Shown: positions 7,814-17,400, numbered from the stretch's first letter. The stretch: DNA of 64,000 nt from Belliella buryatensis (GCF_900188245.1 NZ_FZOK01000009.1:62001-126000), one strand, 5' to 3'. The notes: generated by a model from the sequence alone, not told the origin. A program made the numbers and translations.

Positions 7814-9214
7814 ATGAGCATCAGGATAGAAAAAGACACCATGGGGCCTGTGGAAGTCCCTTCTGACAAGTACTGGGGAGCACAAACTCAAAGATCTATC
7901 AACAATTTTAAGATTGGCGGAGAGCGAAACCGCATGCCAATCGAAATCATCAGAGCTTTTGCCATCCTGAAAAAATCAGCAGCCTTGACCAATGCCGAAC
8001 TTGGTGTATTGGCTCAGGATAAAGCTGATATCATTGCTAAAGTCTGTGATGAAATCCTAACTGGTCAGCATGATGACCAATTTCCGCTTGTGATCTGGCA
8101 AACTGGTTCTGGTACGCAGTCCAATATGAACTCCAACGAGGTGATTGCTTACAGAGCACACGTATTGCTTGGAGGATCTTTGGAAGACGAAAAGAAAAAA
8201 ATCCATCCAAATGATGATGTGAACAAGTCGCAATCATCCAATGATACTTTTCCTACTGCCATGCACATCGCTGCTTACAAAATGGTCGTAGAAACCACCA
8301 TTCCGGGCATCGAAAAATTAAGAGACACCCTGCAGGCAAAGTCTGAAGCCTTTATGAATGTGGTCAAAATTGGTAGAACACACTTCATGGATGCTACTCC
8401 GCTTACTTTAGGACAGGAATTCTCTGGATATGTCGCACAGCTGAATCATGGTTTGAGGGCATTGAAAAATACACTTCCGCATCTTTCTGAATTGGCACTA
8501 GGTGGTACAGCAGTAGGTACTGGTCTGAACACACCAAAAGGCTATGCAGAACTCGTAGCCAAGAAAATCGCAGAATTCTCAGGACAACCTTTGGTTACCG
8601 CTCCAAACAAATTTGAAGCATTGGCAGCACATGATGCCATCGTGGAGGCCCATGGAGCTTTGAAGCAGTTGGCTGTAAGCTTGATGAAAATCGCCAATGA
8701 CATCAGAATGCTTTCCTCAGGTCCAAGATCTGGTATCGGTGAGATCTTGATCCCAGAAAATGAACCAGGTTCCTCCATCATGCCGGGTAAGGTCAATCCT
8801 ACACAAGTAGAAGCCATCACCATGGTCGCTGCACAAGTAATGGGCAACGATGTGGCAGTGTCCATAGGCGGGTCTAATGGTCATTTTGAATTGAATGTGT
8901 TCAAGCCAATGATGATCGCAAACTTCCTTCAGTCTGCAAGGTTGCTAGGAGATGCTGCGGTTTCTTTCAATGACAACTGTGCCATCGGTATCGAACAAAA
9001 CACACCATTTATCAAGCAGCATTTGGAAAACTCCCTGATGTTGGTGACGGCATTGAATCCACATATTGGTTATGAAAATGCTGCTGCTATCGCTAAGAAA
9101 GCTCACAAAGAAGGTACTAGCCTAAGAGAAGCTGCTATCGCATTGGGATTATTGACGAGCGAGCAGTTTGACGAATGGGTGAAACCTGAAGACATGATCG
9201 GTAGTTTAAAATAA
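7814..9214 (+). CDS. fumC: Class II fumarate hydratase
   Basis: A 466-residue fumarase C of the aspartase/fumarase superfamily, converting fumarate and malate in the TCA cycle without an iron-sulfur cluster. The signature [11 protein letters not shown] lies at residues 319-329, and the fumarase-type motifs GSGTQSNMN (fumarate binding) and [17 protein letters not shown] are present. Length fits bacterial FumC. It is a single gene with a strong terminator just downstream at 9230. The start ATG is followed directly by the conserved [14 protein letters not shown]-terminus. Confidence 0.96.
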   Translation: MSIRIEKDTMGPVEVPSDKYWGAQTQRSINNFKIGGERNRMPIEIIRAFAILKKSAALTNAELGVLAQDKADIIAKVCDEILTGQHDDQFPLVIWQTGSGTQSNMNSNEVIAYRAHVLLGGSLEDEKKKIHPNDDVNKSQSSNDTFPTAMHIAAYKMVVETTIPGIEKLRDTLQAKSEAFMNVVKIGRTHFMDATPLTLGQEFSGYVAQLNHGLRALKNTLPHLSELALGGTAVGTGLNTPKGYAELVAKKIAEFSGQPLVTAPNKFEALAAHDAIVEAHGALKQLAVSLMKIANDIRMLSSGPRSGIGEILIPENEPGSSIMPGKVNPTQVEAITMVAAQVMGNDVAVSIGGSNGHFELNVFKPMMIANFLQSARLLGDAAVSFNDNCAIGIEQNTPFIKQHLENSLMLVTALNPHIGYENAAAIAKKAHKEGTSLREAAIALGLLTSEQFDEWVKPEDMIGSLK

Positions 9215-9229
9215 ATTAAATAATCTCTG

Positions 9230-9266
9230 GAAGCTTAGCCTCATGGCTGAGCTTCATTTTCATTTT
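9230..9266 (+). terminator. Rho-independent terminator of fumC
   Basis: An 11-bp stem (GAAGCTTAGCC with GGCTGAGCTTC, one G-T pair) with a 4-nt loop, followed by a T-rich run. Confidence 0.8.
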
Positions 9267-9279
9267 AAAAAATAATCAC

Positions 9280-9597
9280 ATGAAGAAGTTTTTTATCAAC
9301 GCTTGCTTCGCTATCCTACTTTTCGGAGGTATAGCAACAGGTGCGTTTGCAGGGGACAATTCTACTGCAAAAACCGCTGAAATCTCTGCAGAGGCCAAAG
9401 TAAGAATGGACGAAATCGAATCCAGAGTCAATGAAATCAAAGCAATGGATTTCACCGAACTTAGCAAAGAAGAAAGAAAGGAAATCCGTGCAGAGCTTAA
9501 AGATTTGAAGAAAGAGGCGAAAAACAATGGAGGAGGACTTTATATCTCCACAGGTGCCTTGATCATAATTCTTATTCTGCTAATCATCCTTCTTTAA
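9280..9597 (+). CDS. Small exported coiled-coil membrane protein
   Basis: A 105-residue protein of unknown function. It has an N-terminal signal peptide ending near AFA-GD, a highly charged Glu/Lys helix (residues 36-85, likely coiled coil) and a C-terminal hydrophobic segment IIILILLIILL. The protein is probably anchored in the inner membrane by its C-terminus with the helix in the periplasm. Similar small proteins are widespread in Bacteroidota. It is flanked by terminators on both sides, so it is its own transcription unit. Confidence 0.75.
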   Translation: MKKFFINACFAILLFGGIATGAFAGDNSTAKTAEISAEAKVRMDEIESRVNEIKAMDFTELSKEERKEIRAELKDLKKEAKNNGGGLYISTGALIIILILLIILL

Positions 9598-9668
9598 GCT
9601 AATCCGATGATTCTTTGTTCAGGTTTATTGTTGTGAACAATAATTCATTTGATGGAGAATTGAATTTT

Positions 9669-9710
9669 ATAAAACCTTTGGGAACACTCGTTTCTCAAAG
9701 GTTTTATTTT
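9669..9710 (+). terminator. Rho-independent terminator
   Basis: A perfect 12-bp stem (ATAAAACCTTTG with CAAAGGTTTTAT) with T/A-rich flanks. It ends the small membrane-protein gene. Confidence 0.8.
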
Positions 9711-9830
9711 GATAAATAAACGATAAGATTAACAAAATTTTTTAATAGTCTAATTCTTTAGCATTTAGACAATGTGAAGTAGCGCTTTTCCACCTCTTTC
9801 GATTAATTTTAGATTCAAACCTATTGAATC

Positions 9831-10685
9831 ATGCAAAAAGCAACGCTTATCATTCAATGTCCCGATCAGAAAGGTATCGTGGCCGTAGTCTCGGATTTCC
9901 TATACAAGCATCAGGGTAATATCCTGGAAGTTGACCAGCATGTGGATCAAGAGCTTGGCCTGTTTTTTATGCGAGCTTGCTGGGAGCTCGATAGCTTTGG
10001 GCTGAAAAAATCAGAAATCAAGAAAGTCTTTGAACAAGAAATTGGCAAAAGGTTTAACATGGACTTTCAACTTTATTTCAATGATAGGAAGCCGAGGATG
10101 GCAATTTTTGTGTCCAAGCTTTCTCACTGCCTTTTTGATATTTTGAGTAGGTACTACTCAGGGCAGTTTGAGGTAGAAATCCCCATAATTATTTCCAACC
10201 ACAGGGATCTCAAAAGAGTGGTGGAGGCTTTCAGGATTCCATTTCACTACATTCCTATGGATAAAGCCAATAAATTAGCAATTGAAGGTAAGCAATTGGA
10301 TTTGTTAGCAGAAAATCAAGTAGATTTCATTGTCTTGGCCAGGTACATGCAGATACTCAGTGGAGATTTCATCAAAAAATACCCCAATAGAATCATCAAT
10401 ATCCACCACTCTTTTTTACCAGCATTTGTGGGAGCAAAGCCATATCACGCCGCTTACCAAAGAGGCGTAAAAATCATCGGTGCGACCGCACACTATGTCA
10501 CTGAGGAACTGGATGCGGGTCCGATCATTGAACAAGATGTGTCTAGGGTAAGACACCACAATACTGTAACTGACCTCGTTCAGATGGGACAAGACATAGA
10601 AAAAGTAGTGCTATCAAAAGCTATCAAATATCATCTAGAACGGAAAGTGCATCCTATAGGCAATAAGACCGTCATCTTCTACTAA
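9831..10685 (+). CDS. purU: Formyltetrahydrofolate deformylase
   Basis: A 284-residue PurU that hydrolyses 10-formyl-THF to THF and formate, balancing one-carbon pools. An ACT domain fills about residues 1-80 (TLIIQCPDQKGIVAVVSDFL). The C-terminal formyltransferase-like domain has NIHHSFLPAFVGAKPYHAA with the catalytic Asn/His and DAGPIIEQDVSRV with the catalytic Asp. Length is normal. The gene stands alone; a palindrome and a 9-10 nt repeat follow its stop. Confidence 0.94.
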   Translation: MQKATLIIQCPDQKGIVAVVSDFLYKHQGNILEVDQHVDQELGLFFMRACWELDSFGLKKSEIKKVFEQEIGKRFNMDFQLYFNDRKPRMAIFVSKLSHCLFDILSRYYSGQFEVEIPIIISNHRDLKRVVEAFRIPFHYIPMDKANKLAIEGKQLDLLAENQVDFIVLARYMQILSGDFIKKYPNRIINIHHSFLPAFVGAKPYHAAYQRGVKIIGATAHYVTEELDAGPIIEQDVSRVRHHNTVTDLVQMGQDIEKVVLSKAIKYHLERKVHPIGNKTVIFY

Positions 10686-10701
10686 TAGAACGCTGGACCT
10701 G

Positions 10702-10719
10702 TTCCGATCACTATCGGAA
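10702..10719. repeat. Short palindrome (REP-like)
   Basis: TTCCGAT-CACT-ATCGGAA is a perfect 7-bp inverted repeat with a 4-nt loop, downstream of purU. It has no T-run and so looks like a dispersed palindrome and not a terminator. Confidence 0.55.
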
Positions 10720-10723
10720 TGAC

Positions 10724-10750
10724 GCTGATCTTGCGGATTACCGCGGATGA
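10724..10750 (-). repeat. Solo 9-10 nt iteron array
   Basis: GAT recurs at 10727, 10736 and 10746 within units resembling GCGGATTAC. This is the complement of the AATCCGCG-type nonamers found near 5.9-6.2 kb. No partner array or cargo gene is seen. Confidence 0.5.
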
Positions 10751-10801
10751 TCTTCCTTTTATTTCTACATTTTTTCAACCCTATTTCTATTGTATTTCAA
10801 T

Positions 10802-11791
10802 TTACTTCCAATTTCCATCAATTTTTATCATCCCCTTCCCAATCACCTTCCTATCCAACATATCCTGCAATGCCTGAGGGGCTTCTTCCAGGGTGTAGGT
10901 TTTGTAAATGTGCTGTGAAATTTTTCCTGACTGAATCAGACCGACAAGTTCCATGATATTCTGCTGACTTTGCTTGGGTTCTTCTTTGGAAAATCTTCCC
11001 CAGAATACCCCCATCACCGCGCAGCCTTTGAGTAAGGCAAGATTGAAAGGTAGCTTGGGAATTTCACCTCCCGCAAAGCCCACAACCAAATACCTTCCTT
11101 TCCAAGCCATCCCTCTCAATGCTGGCTCCGCATACTTATCACCCACTACATCCAATACCACATCTACCCCTCTGCCATCTGTTAAGGATTTGATGCGCTC
11201 TTTGAGGTCTTCTTTTTCATAATTGATCAATTCGCTGGCTCCATGGGAAGCACAGACTTGAAGCTTCTCTGCAGTAGAAGCGGCCGCGATCACTTTCGCA
11301 CCCATGACTTTCCCTAAGGCAACTGCCGCCAAACCCACACCTCCAGAAGCGCCCAATACCAAAAGGGTCTCTCCAGCCTGTAAATTTGCCCTGTCCTTCA
11401 AAGCATGATAAGCTGTGCCAAATGTGTAAAGCGTAGAAGCAGCTGTGATAAAGTCCATCTGAGGAGGAATAGGAAATACCCGATCAGCCTCCACTTTGAC
11501 CTTTTCTGCAAAACCACCCCAGCCGCAAAGCGCCAAGACCCGTTGTCCTGCTTGCAGGTGTTTCACTGCGCTTCCTACCTTTTCCACTATCCCAGAGACT
11601 TCCCCTCCAGGGGAGAATGGCAACTCAGGTTTGAATTGATATTTGTTCTGAATGATCAGCACATCGGGAAAATTCACCGCAGAGGCAGCCACTTGAATCA
11701 ATACTTCATGCTCGCCGATTTCGGGTTCAGGTACATCCATGTAGCGTAATGAATCAGGTAATCCGTGTTCTTGACAAATAATCGCTTTCAT
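10802..11791 (-). CDS. Quinone oxidoreductase-like medium-chain dehydrogenase/reductase
   Basis: A 329-residue zinc-free MDR protein of the NADPH:quinone oxidoreductase (QOR) group. The N-terminal GroES-like domain holds SAVNFPDVLIIQNKYQ and FSPGGEVSGIVEKVG. The nucleotide-binding domain has LVLGASGGVGLAAV, the AxxGxxG loop typical of NADPH-dependent QORs. The cysteine cluster of the structural zinc site is absent, as expected. It is a monocistronic gene opposite to its neighbours. The actual substrate (quinone, enone or aldehyde) cannot be inferred. Confidence 0.88.
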   Translation of the reverse strand: MKAIICQEHGLPDSLRYMDVPEPEIGEHEVLIQVAASAVNFPDVLIIQNKYQFKPELPFSPGGEVSGIVEKVGSAVKHLQAGQRVLALCGWGGFAEKVKVEADRVFPIPPQMDFITAASTLYTFGTAYHALKDRANLQAGETLLVLGASGGVGLAAVALGKVMGAKVIAAASTAEKLQVCASHGASELINYEKEDLKERIKSLTDGRGVDVVLDVVGDKYAEPALRGMAWKGRYLVVGFAGGEIPKLPFNLALLKGCAVMGVFWGRFSKEEPKQSQQNIMELVGLIQSGKISQHIYKTYTLEEAPQALQDMLDRKVIGKGMIKIDGNWK

Positions 11792-12008
11792 ATTTTTTCT
11801 TGTTTAATGATCACTTAGCATAAGTCCAAAGGGTCAATTTCATAGATAAAAGTTTTGCCTAAAATAGGCAATTCCTGATATATCCCGTAATTTTGAGCAA
11901 TTGTGAAAATCAGCACTTTGAGTGCGATACACTTGCGCAAAGGTTTTTCCTAACTCTTGGAAGTCCTGAAGTGTGGATCAGCATCAAAGTCCTAAACAAA
12001 ACCCAAGT

Positions 12009-13397
12009 ATGTCAGTAAAACAGTATATTCAAGACAATCAGGAAAAATTCCTCAATGAACTTTTAGACTTACTCAGAATTCCTTCCGTAAGTGCAGATCC
12101 CAAATTCAAAGATGATGTGTTCGCAGCAGCTGAATTTGTCAGAGAAAGCTTAGAAAAAGCTGGTGCTGAAAAGGTAGAAGTATGTCAAACCGCAGGCTAC
12201 CCGATCGTCTATGGTGAAAAAATCATTGACGCTAGCCTGCCTACCGTCTTGGTCTATGGACACTATGATGTACAGCCTGCTGACCCTTATGAATTGTGGG
12301 ATTCCCCACCATTTGAACCTGTGATCAAAAAGACAGCAAGACATCCTGAAGGTGCCATCTTCGCAAGAGGCTCAGCCGATGACAAGGGGCAGTTCTATAT
12401 GCACGTCAAAGCTTTCGAAGCCATGATGGCCAATAAAGACCTGCCTTGTAATATCAAATTCATGATCGAAGGGGAAGAAGAAGTAGGCTCTGAGCACTTG
12501 GATATTTTTGTCAAAGAAAACAAAGAAAAGCTCAAAGCCGATGTGGTCTTGGTATCTGATACACACATGATTTCTTTGGAAAATCCTTCCGTAACCGTAG
12601 GCTTGCGAGGATTGGCCTACATGCAGGTGGAAGTGACTGGACCGAACAGAGACCTTCACTCTGGAACATACGGTGGGGCTGTAGGCAACCCGATCAACAT
12701 CCTTTGCAAAATGATCGCTTCACTCCAAGACGAAAACAACCACATCACCATCCCTGGCTTTTATGACAAAGTAGAAGACTACTCAGCTGACTATAGAAAA
12801 GCATTGAACGATGCGCCATTTGACCTAGAAGCTTACAAAAAAGAACTGGACATCAAGGATGTTCATGGAGAAAAAGGTTACACAACCATAGAAAGAGTAG
12901 GCATCAGACCTACTTTGGATGTGAACGGCATCTGGGGAGGCTATACTGGCGAAGGCGCCAAGACAGTCCTTCCTTCTAAAGCCTACGCTAAAATCTCCAT
13001 GCGATTGGTTCCCAATCAAGATCATAAGGAGATCGCCAAGCTTTTTGAAGCACATTTCAAAGCCATCGCGCCGGATTCAGTGAAAGTGAAAGTTACTCCC
13101 CACCATGGAGGTCAAGCGGCAGTAGTCTCTACTGATACGCCTGGCTACAGAGCAGCTGACCTAGCTATACAAGAAGCCTTTGGCAAAAAAGCCATTCCTA
13201 CGCGTGAAGGAGGCTCCATCCCAATTTGTTCGCTTTTCCAGCAAGAACTTGGGCTAGATCCTATTTTGCTAGGCTTTGGACTAGACACCGATGCGTTGCA
13301 TTCGCCAAATGAACATTATGGCGTGAAAAACTACTACATGGGCATCGAAACCATCGCGCTCTTCTTCAAACACTTCAAAAATGAAGCAAGCAAATAA
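12009..13397 (+). CDS. M20-family metallodipeptidase
   Basis: A 462-residue M20/M25/M40 peptidase, probably a cytosolic dipeptidase with two zinc ions. Metal ligands are visible: VYGHYDVQPADP (first His plus Asp), ARGSADDKGQ (bridging Asp), EGEEEVGS (general-base Glu and ligand Glu) and LHSPNEHYG near the end (last His). A lid/dimerisation domain lies between about 190 and 310. I chose the ATG at 12009 (MSVKQYIQDN); an upstream GTG would add 12 residues of low-complexity sequence. A terminator follows. Confidence 0.9.
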   Translation: MSVKQYIQDNQEKFLNELLDLLRIPSVSADPKFKDDVFAAAEFVRESLEKAGAEKVEVCQTAGYPIVYGEKIIDASLPTVLVYGHYDVQPADPYELWDSPPFEPVIKKTARHPEGAIFARGSADDKGQFYMHVKAFEAMMANKDLPCNIKFMIEGEEEVGSEHLDIFVKENKEKLKADVVLVSDTHMISLENPSVTVGLRGLAYMQVEVTGPNRDLHSGTYGGAVGNPINILCKMIASLQDENNHITIPGFYDKVEDYSADYRKALNDAPFDLEAYKKELDIKDVHGEKGYTTIERVGIRPTLDVNGIWGGYTGEGAKTVLPSKAYAKISMRLVPNQDHKEIAKLFEAHFKAIAPDSVKVKVTPHHGGQAAVVSTDTPGYRAADLAIQEAFGKKAIPTREGGSIPICSLFQQELGLDPILLGFGLDTDALHSPNEHYGVKNYYMGIETIALFFKHFKNEASK

Positions 13398-13411
13398 GTT
13401 ATAGTAAGCCT

Positions 13412-13448
13412 ACTCCAAGTAAAACATCCCGTTTTGCTTGGAGTTTTG
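13412..13448 (+). terminator. Rho-independent terminator
   Basis: A stem of ACTCCAAGTAAAAC with GTTTTGCTTGGAGT (one mismatch) and a 5-nt loop, then TTTGG. It lies 15 bp after the dipeptidase stop. Confidence 0.75.
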
Positions 13449-13537
13449 GTTTATCTGCTTGGCTTTGGAACATTTCTCACTGAACTTTCCTGCCTACTTT
13501 TGCCTTTTTACATTCAGTTTAGCATTCAACTACGATC

Positions 13538-15601
13538 ATGTCAAAATTTCTCAAATCTTCACTGATTTTATCCTTCCTTTTTCTGATTGGCACAGCTGCA
13601 TTTGCACAGATGATTGCACCGCCTCGATGGAGCATTGAGTTGGCTACCAAAGACCTCAAAGTAGGAGACGAGGTGAAAATTACTTTCAAAGCTCAAATTC
13701 CAAAGGACTGGTACATCTATTCCAATGATTTTGATCCAGAATTGGGTCCTATGCTGACCGAATTGAATCTGGATAAAGCAAAATCCAAAGGCTTTAGCTT
13801 GGTAGGTGGGCTCAAAGCCATCAACCCAAAAAAGAAGTTTGACGAGGTTTGGGAAGGTGATGTTACTTATTTTGAAGTTTCGGGGACTTTCGAACAGTTG
13901 ATCAAAATCACCGCAGAAGATATTGTCATTGATGGCTACCTAGGCTATCAAATGTGTACTGATGTGACTGGGCAATGCGTGCCTTTTGACGAAGACTTCA
14001 GCATCAAAGCCAAAGCGACTCCTGCATCAGTAGCTGAGGCAATATCCACAGAGGCAAGCGAAACGGAAACAGTTGTAGCTGAAGAAAGTACAGTAGCTGA
14101 AGAAGCTGAAATCACACCGACACAAGAGGAGCGTACTTACATAGACCTTGCAGCAGACGAGGAACAAGAAAGTCTTTGGGGCTTTATGATATTGGCGTTT
14201 TTGGCAGGTTTAGCGGCTTTGTTGACTCCTTGTGTATTCCCGATGATTCCGATGACAGTGACCTTCTTCACAGGCAGGTCCAAATCCAGAGCCAAGGGAA
14301 TCAAAAATGCGTTGATTTATGGCATATCCATTATCGGAATCTATACCATCGCTGGTACAGCAGTGGCAGCTATCCAAGGGCCAGAGTTTGCCAATTGGCT
14401 TTCTACCCATTGGGTGCCCAATGTCTTTTTCTTCTTGGTATTTATCTTCTTTGCCTTTGCATTCCTAGGCATGTTTGAGCTTACCCTCCCAAGCAGCTTT
14501 GTCAATAAAATAGATGCCAAAGCGGATAAAGGTGGGCTATCTGGCATTTTCTTTATGGCCTTTACCTTGGTATTAGTTTCCTTTTCTTGTACCGGCCCGA
14601 TCGTAGGTTCTATCTTGATCAGTTCGGCAGGTGGAGCACTTTTGAAGCCAATCTTGGGCATGTTTGCCTTCTCTTTGGCATTTGCGATTCCTTTCGCAAT
14701 CTTCGCCGTATTCCCAGAGTGGCTCAACTCCCTTCCTAAGTCAGGCGGTTGGTTGAACTCTGTGAAGGTGGTCTTGGGTTTCTTGGAACTCGCCTTGGCC
14801 TTCAAGTTCCTCTCCGTAGCCGATCAAGTCTATCACTGGGGATTATTGGATAGAGACATCTACATTGCCATTTGGGTTGTAATTTTTGCCTTATTAGGCT
14901 TCTACTTACTGGGAAAGATTCGAACCAAACACGATTCACCCATGGACTACATTGGGGTGCCAAGACTGATGCTAGCAATCAGCACTTTTATCTTTGTAGT
15001 CTATTTGATTCCAGGACTATGGGGCGCTCCGCTTAAGGCGCTTAGTGGCTATTTGCCTCCGATGGCTACCCATGATTTCAATATCATGGAAAACAGAGGC
15101 TTGAGCATGTCCGAAGCCAACACCCTAGATGATGTACCTAAATATGCTGAATTCCTCCATTTCCCACATGGAATCCAAGGCTACTTCGATTATGACCAAG
15201 CCTTAGCTGCGGCTAAGCGAACAGGCAAACCGCTTTTTATTGATTTCACGGGTCATGGCTGTGTGAATTGTAGAGAGATGGAAGCCCGTGTATGGTCTGA
15301 TGCACAGGTACTAAAGAGGCTCAATGAAGATTTTATCATGGTGGCCTTATACATCGACGAGCGCTTTGAATTGCCAGAGTCGGAGTGGTATGTATCGGAA
15401 TATGATGGCAAGGAGAAAAAAACCATCGGCAAGCAAAACGCCGATTTCCAAATCACCCGCTTCAACAACAATGCGCAGCCCTACTATGTGATTCTAGACC
15501 ACAATGAAGAACTCCTCGTCAGACCCAAAGCCTACGATACCAATATCCAAAACTTCGTCAATTTCCTTGAAGAAGCGAAAGTGGAGTTTGGAAGAAGATG
15601 A
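13538..15601 (+). CDS. dsbD: DsbD-like thiol:disulfide interchange protein
   Basis: A 687-residue inner-membrane reductase that passes electrons from cytoplasmic thioredoxin to periplasmic disulfides. Domain order: signal peptide (to about residue 23), DsbD-alpha-like periplasmic domain (with MCTDVTGQCVP), a linker rich in Glu/Ala, about eight membrane helices (from about residue 210) with the redox cysteines in LLTPCVFPMIPMT and SFSCTGPIVG, and a C-terminal thioredoxin domain with active site C-V-N-C at residues 575-578. All three redox centres are therefore present. The gene stands alone; an 8-nt repeat array begins 15 bp after its stop. Confidence 0.92.
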   Translation: MSKFLKSSLILSFLFLIGTAAFAQMIAPPRWSIELATKDLKVGDEVKITFKAQIPKDWYIYSNDFDPELGPMLTELNLDKAKSKGFSLVGGLKAINPKKKFDEVWEGDVTYFEVSGTFEQLIKITAEDIVIDGYLGYQMCTDVTGQCVPFDEDFSIKAKATPASVAEAISTEASETETVVAEESTVAEEAEITPTQEERTYIDLAADEEQESLWGFMILAFLAGLAALLTPCVFPMIPMTVTFFTGRSKSRAKGIKNALIYGISIIGIYTIAGTAVAAIQGPEFANWLSTHWVPNVFFFLVFIFFAFAFLGMFELTLPSSFVNKIDAKADKGGLSGIFFMAFTLVLVSFSCTGPIVGSILISSAGGALLKPILGMFAFSLAFAIPFAIFAVFPEWLNSLPKSGGWLNSVKVVLGFLELALAFKFLSVADQVYHWGLLDRDIYIAIWVVIFALLGFYLLGKIRTKHDSPMDYIGVPRLMLAISTFIFVVYLIPGLWGAPLKALSGYLPPMATHDFNIMENRGLSMSEANTLDDVPKYAEFLHFPHGIQGYFDYDQALAAAKRTGKPLFIDFTGHGCVNCREMEARVWSDAQVLKRLNEDFIMVALYIDERFELPESEWYVSEYDGKEKKTIGKQNADFQITRFNNNAQPYYVILDHNEELLVRPKAYDTNIQNFVNFLEEAKVEFGRR

Positions 15602-15615
15602 TTTAAATGATTTTG

Positions 15616-15639
15616 GATATTGAGATATTAGGATATTGT
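15616..15639 (+). repeat. Solo 8-nt iteron array
   Basis: Three tandem octamers GATATTGA, GATATTAG and GATATTGT starting 15 bp after the dsbD stop and 45 bp before the HNH gene. No inverted partner was found after that gene. Confidence 0.65.
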
Positions 15640-15683
15640 TGAGGTAAGGAAGAGGGTTTTGAATAGAATCATTATCTTTCAAC

Positions 15684-16634
15684 ATGCACGAGGAATTAGA
15701 ATTCTATATAAAGGGTCTAAGTAGGTTAAAGAGGGGTTCCACGAAGTTTGGTCAAGCTCCACATAAGCCTATTCTCCTTTTAACTTTAATTCAGTTGATT
15801 GAAGAAGGCGAAGTGGTGAAAAATGAGTTTTATGTCGATGCTCTTCTCGTTGCTAAATTTCAAGAGGTTTGGGGTAATTATGTAGATACTTTACATCAGG
15901 CTGATTTTACTCAACCTTTTTATTACCTCCAAAATGATCAGTACAAGAAGAAACACTTTTGGTATTTAAAGCCTAAGGCTGGGTACTCTATAAACTCACA
16001 TATTAAAAGTGTTTTTACATTATCTGATGTTTTGGAATATGGTTATTTAGACCCAAGCCTCTTTCAACTTCTTCAAGACCCTACCAAAAGGGAATTTTTA
16101 AAATCAAGGTTGGTCAATCAATATTTTCCAAATAAAGGCCTGAATTACCAAACTGGTGTAACAAGCTATATTAATCAAATAGAAAGTGAAATTCTAAGCG
16201 AGCCAATTGAGCCATATAAAAGGATAATCACAACAAAAGAGGATGAAGTATTTGTAAGAAATGGCATTTTCAAACGTGTTATTCCTAGGATATATGAATC
16301 ACAATGTAGCTTCACAGGAATGAAATTAGTTTCTATGCATGGGTATAGTTTAATAGATGCTTGTCATATTATTCCTTTCAGTATTTCTCAAAATGATAAA
16401 GTAGACAACGGAATAGCTTTATGCCCAAATATGCATAGGGCATTTGATAGAGGGCTTGTAAGTCTAGATCAAGACTACAAAATATTGGTTTCTGATCACT
16501 TTGAGGAAAACACAGAAAATACTTACAGCATAAAAAAATTAAAAGGTAAAAAAGCCATAATACCCAACACTACAAAATACCATCCCTCTAGAGAAAATTT
16601 AGAATGGCATAGAAGCAATATTTTTAAATCTTAA
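15684..16634 (+). CDS. HNH endonuclease, possible modification-dependent (type IV-like) restriction enzyme
   Basis: A 316-residue protein with two parts. The N-terminal domain carries GQAPHKPILLLTLIQLI (APHKP at residues 25-29) and PFYYLQNDQ, features I associate with the sulfur-binding-type DNA-recognition domain of HNH restriction enzymes; that link is from memory. The C-terminal HNH_2-type nuclease has DACHIIPFS (His228), NGIALCPNMHRAFDRG and VSL, giving the H-N-H metal site. No methylase or dnd genes are nearby, which fits a solitary type IV enzyme. Base composition is more AT-rich than neighbouring genes, and an 8-nt iteron array lies just upstream, so recent acquisition is plausible. 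Confidence 0.78.
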   Translation: MHEELEFYIKGLSRLKRGSTKFGQAPHKPILLLTLIQLIEEGEVVKNEFYVDALLVAKFQEVWGNYVDTLHQADFTQPFYYLQNDQYKKKHFWYLKPKAGYSINSHIKSVFTLSDVLEYGYLDPSLFQLLQDPTKREFLKSRLVNQYFPNKGLNYQTGVTSYINQIESEILSEPIEPYKRIITTKEDEVFVRNGIFKRVIPRIYESQCSFTGMKLVSMHGYSLIDACHIIPFSISQNDKVDNGIALCPNMHRAFDRGLVSLDQDYKILVSDHFEENTENTYSIKKLKGKKAIIPNTTKYHPSRENLEWHRSNIFKS

Positions 16635-16723
16635 AACCCACCAACAACCTTCCCCTCCCCACCCCGTAATCTATTATAGATACTTTTAGTCAACACTGTC
16701 TTTTAATTTAAAATTGAGCGACC

Positions 16724-17341
16724 ATGAAATTCAGAATCCTTTTGCCCTTATTTCTATTCATTTTTTCAATATCATTTGCGCAGCAAGTTCGTCTAGATGC
16801 GGGACTTGGGATTGGAACCACATTCCATGATGGGTCCATTGGGCCTGGCAAGGTACTTTTTACTTCTGCATTGACTTACGAGTTTAGACCTCGATTTGAG
16901 TTTGGTTTAGATTTTCTCACTACAGGACAGATGCGATTCTCAGACCCTGAGCCTATTCTTGAGCTTTCCAACTTTGATGTCTACGAATCAGGCTTGGCCA
17001 ATATGACCAATTACATGGCATTTGGTAGGTATAAGTTTCCCCTCAGGGAACCTAGAAGGTATGCCTTTGTAGGAACAGGGCTAGGTCTCAGTCATGTGGT
17101 ACAGCGTGTGAATACAAATGAAACTAAGTCTGTTTCTAAAAATAATTTGATCATAGGACTAGAAGCAGGTATAGTCAGAAATAACTGGACATTAGGCCTC
17201 CGATGGATTAGCCCTGTGACTACACCCACCTTCGAAGAAGTCAATCAAGACACGGGTCGAACCGTAGTATATAGCGAAGCCAACTTGACTCCAATTTTCT
17301 TCTATGCTAAATACGACCTGATACGCATTGGAAGAAACTAA
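16724..17341 (+). CDS. Outer-membrane beta-barrel protein
   Basis: A 205-residue exported protein with a signal peptide ending at SFAQQ. The body is made of alternating hydrophobic strands rich in Gly and aromatic residues (RLDAGLGIGTTF, FEFGLDFLTTGQMRF, YAFVGTGLGLSHVV, WTLGLRWISPV) and ends with FFYAKYDLIRIGRN. This pattern fits a small outer-membrane beta-barrel of about eight strands. The function is unknown. It has its own strong terminator downstream. Confidence 0.75.
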   Translation: MKFRILLPLFLFIFSISFAQQVRLDAGLGIGTTFHDGSIGPGKVLFTSALTYEFRPRFEFGLDFLTTGQMRFSDPEPILELSNFDVYESGLANMTNYMAFGRYKFPLREPRRYAFVGTGLGLSHVVQRVNTNETKSVSKNNLIIGLEAGIVRNNWTLGLRWISPVTTPTFEEVNQDTGRTVVYSEANLTPIFFYAKYDLIRIGRN

Positions 17342-17366
17342 TCACCTTACTTCCTATGAAAACAAA

Positions 17367-17400
17367 AATGCCGCAGATTTGACTCTGCGGCATTCTTTGT
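17367..17400 (+). terminator. Rho-independent terminator
   Basis: A perfect 11-bp stem (AATGCCGCAGA with TCTGCGGCATT), a 6-nt loop, then CTTTGTT. It ends the outer-membrane protein gene. Confidence 0.85.

Noticed and set aside
13438-13638. 66-codon frame overlapping the dsbD start
   Set aside because: It overlaps the real signal-peptide codons of dsbD in another frame and includes terminator sequence.
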